DNA of 64,000 nt from Siderastrea radians (lineage: Eukaryota > Cnidaria > Anthozoa > Scleractinia > Rhizangiidae), in NCBI GenBank assembly GCA_964017195.1, contig OZ024893.1, forward strand, positions 53,099,415-53,163,414. Direction: 5' to 3'. Below the pieces are notes generated by a model. It saw only the letters and a program-made list of their open reading frames with translations, made no database searches and was not told where the DNA came from. Positions 58,150-64,000 of this stretch are shown in pieces. Position 1 is the first letter of the stretch, and each line of letters starts with the position of its first letter. The position numbers were made by a program, and so were the translations under genes.

Positions 58150-58180
<31 letters not shown>

Positions 58181-58399
58181 AGAATACATAAAGAAATCAA
58201 TGTCCTGAAACGCTAGCAGGAGATAAAGGTTGCACTTCCAGCTGGAATGCAATTTATGCAATTCTTTTGATCGTGCCAGAAATCAACAAAAATGTTCAAA
58301 CAGGATAACCCATCAGTGCAGAGAGCAGTGTTTCAAAGAAGTCCTATATAAATGAAAGGAAGAACAAAATGAATTCAAAGCTGCTGAATTTACAATATA
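57571..58399. other. Non-coding sequence with microsatellite
   Basis: No gene. A signal-peptide-like frame exists on the minus strand at about 58109-57960 (RQSIFILIFVFLLTYPNGGMQ), beginning at ATG 58109. The splice context on that strand (CTGCATGCCACC…) is unclear, so it is listed only as a possibility. Confidence 0.3.
58149..58182. repeat. (AAAT)n microsatellite
   Basis: An AATAAATAAATAAATAAATA run of about eight units. Confidence 0.9.
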
Positions 58400-59190
58400 A
58401 AGTAGCAGTTAAATCAGTGATCGGTTCCGGCAATTCTATTTTTTAAGAAAACCTGGATTGAGAAAATACAAAATGCCACAAAAATCAGCTTCTTGATTTG
58501 TGTTTTAACGCAAAACAAAAAATATCATACCTTGATGGTCGATTTCACTCGCTATCTCTAAAACCTGAAATAAGTAACAATTTTTGCTTATAAATGGCGG
58601 GGGATTTGGGGGATTTGTCTCGGACATTGCTTACACCAGCTACATCCTACAGTGGCCCTGAGAGAAGGTCAACTCCCTTCTCTTCATCCATTGTGTACAT
58701 TCCCTTGGGCTGTAGGTTTTGTTTTCTTGACACTCCAGGGGTTCATGGGCTAAAATATTAAGTGAGCACTTTGTCACCCACTTCCCTATTTTCAGCCCCA
58801 CAAAGTTGTTGTTGTCCTTATTTTAAGAAAAACAAGGGGAAGTTGATTAATTAACTAATGGCGAAAAAGTCAAAACGAGAAATGTCTCGAGATTTTTCAG
58901 CTTTTCGCCTTTTTCTTCAAAATCCAAAAAAATCGTTTTTTTCCCCCGCTTTCTCTCTTCGGCCCCCTTGATTGGCAGCTGTCAACAGTCCCTATGACAT
59001 TTTGCGCCCTTTGTCGGCTGGACCTACTTCATTATGGCGAAAGAAATTTATTGAAAAGGTATGATACTTTTCGTTTTGCCTGTAAAACACAAATCAAGAA
59101 GCTATTTTTTCATGGCAGTTCGTATTTTCCTGTTCAACCTTTCTTGAAAAGTAGAATTGCCGGAACCGATCACTGATTCAGTTACTGTTT
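58400..59190. repeat. Inverted repeat pair around an about 500-bp loop
   Basis: ATCAGTGATCGGTTCCGGCA ATTCTA at 58413-58438 and its inverse at 59150-59178 begin two arms. Matching continues inward for about 130 bp (for example AGCTTCTTGATTTGTGTTTTA against AAACACAAATCAAGAAGCTA). The arms are diverged. It may be a MITE-like element or two opposed repeat copies. Confidence 0.75.
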
Positions 59191-60394
59191 GGCCTACTCG
59201 CAAAGCAGGCAACGACGAACATTTGCAATGTTTTCGTGTCTTGAGTGCGGCAATGAAGGATGTTTAATTTAAAGTGGTCGATGTATGATTGTACGTCAGT
59301 GGAAGCAACTACGTTGTGTGATTTTGTCCTTGAGGCTTAAGTTTATAGAGAATATGGTAACACTAATGTACCTTGTTTATGAAGTGTAGAGAAAACCCAG
59401 TGGGCGAAATCGTTCATGACGCAGCCGAACTTCCAGAAGAGAATCAATATTGATTTCAACTTATTATCCTGCAATCAGGATCTATGTTCGCTTTTCTTTT
59501 GCAAATGCAGAGAAACTAGCTATTTTCAGCACGAAAAATGAAGGTTAAGAACTTTTTTGTAGGTTAAAAGCTTATAAACGTTTCTGTACCCATAAAACTA
59601 TTAATAACAGTAGAACATCTCATACAATGCCCCTTGTTCACGGGCCATTTACTTACAGACGAGTAGAAATTAGAGGGTCTGTAATGTTGCGCCTATGATT
59701 GGTCAACGAAAGTGCGCCCTTTTATCCACAGGGAAAACCTTCCACGCCTCAAAATGTAGGAGACAGGGCAAAAATACAATGGGCCCACGAAGCATAGATG
59801 AATATTTTGTCTTGCAATTTCACACGTTCAAGTACGAAATTGGAGCTGATATGTAAGAGATGCCCCAGAGTATTGTAGAGTAATACGGTGCCATATGCAC
59901 TTTTTCACCATATTATTTTAGAAGCAGTTGTGTAACCAATCACACAAAGTATGTATGGATTATGTATTAAGTAGGTATGGATTATTTTAAATGACAAGCA
60001 GAGAAAACATTTAATTAACACAAACGGTTGGCAAATTGTTGTCGCTATGCTTTAATGAAGGTTACCAAACATAAATAGTTTTAATTTTACCTGTTTCCCT
60101 GAGCTGTTTCTTCACGTTTTATTCAAGTCCTCTTCTTTCAGGTGCTACCTTACGCTCTTGAACTGAAGTATGCTCGCTTAAATACCTTATGACAAAGTTA
60201 TTAGTTGGTATGATAATGTCTGTTTTCCGGCTACTTCATACTAAAACACCCTGTACTTGAACTTTTTATTGATCTCCCCGTGAACGTCAACCACATGTTT
60301 ACAACTGTCTGGTGCCGTAGTCAGAACAGTTAAATTTGTTTGCACGTTTTGCTAAGGTTTGTTACACACTTCAATAAACAAACTAAATATGGCA
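59191..60394. other. Non-coding sequence, nothing recognised
   Basis: AT-rich. No supported exon or repeat. Confidence 0.4.
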
Positions 60395-60585
60395 AACGTT
60401 TCACATGGTGGAAGCTCCATATGGTGCACGTTCTACATTGTAAATGGTGAGCGTTGGAAATGATGCGCGTCCGAAGTGATGTACGTTGCACGTTCTAAAT
60501 GGTGCGGGTCCTAATTAGCGCACGTTTTATATCGTGCTTGTTCTAAATGGTGGACGTTCAAAATTGTGCACGTCCCTTAACGCGT
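60395..60585. repeat. Degenerate about 17-20 bp tandem repeat (GTTCTAAATGGTGCACG)
   Basis: Variants such as ATGGTGCACGTTCTACATTG, AAATGGTGAGCGTTGGAAATG, CGTTCTAAATGGTGCGGGTC, CTTGTTCTAAATGGTGGACGTTC and AAATTGTGCACGTCC follow one another. About ten units, strongly diverged, each containing a GTGCACG-like core. Confidence 0.8.
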
Positions 60586-62719
60586 TATTCCTACAAGGAA
60601 CTCCTGCCTTAAAACTGAAAAAAAAAACACACACACACACATACAAACAAAAACAAAGAGCTTTTATTAACTTTTGTTAACTTGTCAACAAATATAAGTA
60701 TAACTTTGTGATTCCGCTCTTAACCGAGTTCATTACTAGGTAATCACTCATACTAATTGTACCTGTCTCAATTCATTTGTAAATTTTATCAATATCTTAG
60801 ATTGACACAAAAGAACCGTTACACCAAACCTTTCATAATTTTGATAATTTAAGTTTGATAATTTTCATAATTTTGACACAACCTGGGGCTGTATCATAAA
60901 ATATCAACGTCGGCCTCACAGAGATATGCAGTAATAGCCTCGAAAGTCTAAATCTGAATAAGGTCAATGCGTTTTTTTGGCGGACCTGAACACGTTCTAT
61001 TATTTTGATTTCAAATAGTGCGTTTGGATCTAAAGGCAGTCATTTTCAAGTGTTGCCGCCAGGAGCTTTTCTACAAATACGAAAAGAACATTATCAGATG
61101 CTCCTGGCAGTTGTAGCAACTTTCTGGGAGTTTCACGGATTTAAAAGCAAGAACCTGGAAATTTCCAGTGCAGTCGTCGCCGAAGTTAACATAAGCGGCT
61201 TTGTGTTAAAAATCCGTTCACTCGGCGAGCCATGTGCGAGTTTGATGGAACAGAAGACAGGATTTAAGCTTATTTTGTTGAACTGGAGCAGATAATCTCA
61301 CTGTAGCTGAAAAGTGAATGGTGGATTGGCTTCTTGAATTACGTGGTGCAGAAACTGGAGCAGCGGCCGGAAAGAATGACAAAACAACTGGAACAGCGAT
61401 CCTGTTTATTTTTGCAAGACATCGTATCTGTCGTTTTAGTAAGCTTTGAAAGTTTGCAGCAGGCAGGACTAGTAAACCTCTTCGAGTGTAGGTAAAAGGT
61501 CTTTCTTTAGTATTAAATTGTTTTCACTATCAACTTTCATTGTCTTTGCAAGAAATCGTCCATCCTTGATTGTGACAGATTTTCAATGTTTCTGAGCTGT
61601 ACTAAAAGTGGCTGTTCAGTTTGCCTTGATTCACTGAGTTGAATTATTTACAGACGTGTGATACTCGTTAACAAATTGTACCTAAGTCATTTTGTCGTGT
61701 TTATTCTATGTAATGTTTTAGTATTTCGGCAAACGAGCTTTCCGTACAAAACCTATACCCTTGTAAAATATTTACCGACGTAGTGGTGGAGAAAACACAA
61801 CACCAGCACAGTTGAAAGGAGAACACAACACAACGCCAGCTCGGGTACGTTTCATAAATAAATGACCTCTCTACTTTGTCCAAGACCGTTTCATAGCAAC
61901 AGTACAGTTGATTTGCTTTGTGTCTTTCTTAATAAATAAGCAGTCGGTCTCCGTAAAAAAAAGCTAATTTTTACGCGTATATAAGCTTAAGCTTACCCGG
62001 CGCGCTAAAAACAAGGTCATGTTTTGAAAGGTTGATTTCTTGCTCAGTTAGACTTTTCAAATTAGTAAGCTTACAATACACAAAAAGGTTCTACACACTA
62101 TTTGACTGCTAAATGAACCTCGTCCATGACTATCGTTTTTTTTTCTTTCATAATGTCGCTGAAAATTCGTTAATTGATTTGTAAAGGGCCGTATAAAGAT
62201 GTGAAATAAAATTTGGGGCGGCACTTCAAACTCTTCGACAACGGCTACGTTTTCAGTACCCTTGAGAACTTTCATGTTTGATATTTGTTCGTCTATCAAA
62301 AAGTTTAATGAGGACACGACTACAATAAAAGAGTTAATTTTCTCTTCACCACTTTTGCTAAAAACACACACACACATTCAGTCACAAACGCATGGAGGTA
62401 GCCAGTCACTGAGAGATCTTCTATATTCAGCTGGCTGTACACAAATGGTATCTTTACCCTCAACAACAACAACAGTCTTCAGGACCTCATATTGGCGTTC
62501 TTTTCATTAGAGGTCCGGTCTCTTTTCTGAATTGAATTTTCTAACCTGAAGTGAACAAATTTATAGAAACCGATGCGGCCATCTTCGCGAGTCTGCGAGC
62601 GTGGATTATTTTCATCTTCACGCGAGTCTCGCGTGAATGTCAAAGGCGTCAAAAACAAGGGGACGTCCTAATATTTCGCTCCCTTTTTGTCTTTACACGA
62701 CCCATAACGCATGCTCAGT
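60586..62719. other. Non-coding sequence, nothing firmly recognised
   Basis: Includes a short (AC)n run near 60630 and another near 62363. The 96-codon frame at 61005-61295 begins with a non-ATG codon and lacks splice or homology support. Confidence 0.4.
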
Positions 62720-62860
62720 TCAAATTTTCCCGCACATGCGCTTTAAAAAACCGGAAGCCGTAAAAGTGGCATCCGGTTTTTGATTATCCCAGAGTCCGTG
62801 GCATTTCGACCCTGCTGACCGTAAATGCACGCGGGCTCTGGGAACGAGATTGCAAGTTTT
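62720..62860. repeat. Interspersed hairpin repeat ending GGGCTCTGGGAACGAG
   Basis: AAAAAACCGGAAGCC and GGCATCCGGTTTTT form a hairpin. The adjacent CACGCGGGCTCTGGGAACGA G is, from memory, a very common coral repeat terminus. The minus-strand frame across it (LVPRARVHLRSAG, LWDNQKPDATFTASGF) appears repeatedly in spurious coral protein predictions. Confidence 0.6.
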
Positions 62861-64000
62861 GGTGAAGCTGCCGCATAAGCGCGTGCGCAAAATATGCAAG
62901 ACAGAAAGTGACGATACGAGTGACGGATATTGCATGCACGAAAGGAAATCGAATGGTTTTGCTCGGAGGTTACTTATTCGTCCCCCGAAACATAGGGCGA
63001 CCATGAAGCCTCTGCTTGCATGGCAGTTCTGGGTGGGTCCTCAGAAATAACTAGATTGTATGAAGTTTTCCTATTTGCTATCGGTGAGTATATTTCTCTT
63101 TAGAAAATATAAAATACTTGAAGTCGGTGCACTGCTTCCGGCAATACACACGTTTTTGTTGCTCTATATAAGCACACTAGCTCAAAAAATGTGTGTATAA
63201 ACGGATTTATCACTAAATTACAGGTGCTACAAAAGAAAATGTCAACAAGGAAACGTAAAATTACTGATTTTTCGTTCTTCGTCTACTAAAAAAAATGATG
63301 GATTAGTTTTGATTTTCGAGTCTATTATTTCAAGTATCAAATCCCTTGATTCTTAGTGCATATTTTTAAACATTTGTTCTGGATTGATTAATGTCCCTTC
63401 TCTGCACTAAATGTATTGACAAAAAATGATCGTTAAAGGTATTTTCATTAATTAGATGATATATATCATTGATTTATTCTTTGGAAGAGTCCTCAGACCT
63501 AACATGAAAACACAGTGGTTTCTAAAAAGTTAAGATTAAGGCAGAGAATTGGCTTTGCCATGATATTCATCGTTTCTTTCTGCGTCGATGAGCTTAGTGT
63601 GCTCGTCATCTGTTTTTTACCCACCAAGTTAGGCTGAATCAACTTGCTGAAACGCTGAAAAACAAAACGAAATTCTTTTTTTAATATTTAAAGCTATCTT
63701 CTCGGGGTCCACTACTGAATTTTAGACGAATTCGAATTTTTTAATTGTCTTACGGTATAATCTCATTCACATAGTCAAACATTGTGACGTTAAAACCAAC
63801 GAAACTGCTAAGTGGTAATTGCGTATGCTTGGGCCGAGTGCTACAATTAAAAGTTTTATCTTGTTGTTGTTAACCTTTGAAGGAGAAGAGGATTCGCCCA
63901 CACTAGCGTCAGACCTATCCAAAATACTTCCTCTGTGTTTAAAATAGTACCATTACTTCTTTCTTTAAGCAGTTTCATAACTGGGGTATATAGCGCACCT
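62861..64000. other. Non-coding sequence, nothing recognised
   Basis: 62861-63060 is GC-richer with an open plus frame (62850-63050). It could be a promoter or first-exon region of a gene beyond the window, but no start in good context or donor was assigned with confidence. The rest is AT-rich. Confidence 0.35.

Overview
The window looks like genomic DNA of an invertebrate animal, most likely an anthozoan cnidarian such as a stony coral. It is AT-rich and has short exons with GT-AG introns and AATAAA signals. It is crowded with degenerate transposons, inverted repeats and a tRNA-Thr-derived repeat that I associate with coral genomes. The species assignment is inference. No bacterial operon, CRISPR array or rRNA gene is present, and no long conserved housekeeping gene was recognised.

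Layout. 0.2-1.05 kb: 62-bp tandem repeat. 2.0-2.85 kb: a broken minus-strand reading frame, split by a 366-bp tRNA-bearing insertion with 12-bp target duplications. 2.84-3.36 kb and 19.19-19.67 kb: two arrays of palindromic CCTGGTTTACCAGG-like units. 3.4-20 kb: mostly non-coding sequence with two TTAA-flanked DNA transposons (8164-10208 and 14730-15788), a MITE (15875-16111) and a 2.9-kb inverted-repeat element (16290-19225). 20.4-36 kb: the most gene-like part. It holds a two-exon single-pass membrane protein gene, a small secreted-protein gene with an apparent reading-frame break, and a tandem family of prepropeptide-like genes (copy A 27206-28502, copy B 30536-31785, dead copy C about 34850-35900). 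A Tc1/mariner-type insertion interrupts the flank of copy B, and the paralogous empty site survives in copy A. A further TTAA-flanked element lies at 33560-34653. 36-43.7 kb: little recognisable. 43.8-45.1 kb: decayed Penelope-like reverse transcriptase, minus strand. 45.9 kb: a possible signal-peptide exon. 46.9-54.5 kb: three successive inverted-repeat structures, the largest about 5.1 kb. 54.7-55.05 kb: C-terminal end of a LINE reverse transcriptase ORF. 55.4-57.6 kb: another TTAA-flanked element. 57.6-64 kb: simple repeats, one inverted repeat and a common hairpin repeat.

How it fits together. The main biological signal is the 26-36 kb cluster. Each intact copy has a predicted non-coding leader exon, a signal-peptide exon, a short acidic exon and a last exon encoding Lys-Arg sites followed by a two-cysteine C-terminal peptide. 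All introns are phase 0, so the middle exon could be skipped without changing frame. This architecture is that of a secreted, proteolytically processed peptide precursor. No homologue was recognised and no function is claimed. Transposon activity has shaped every other part of the window.
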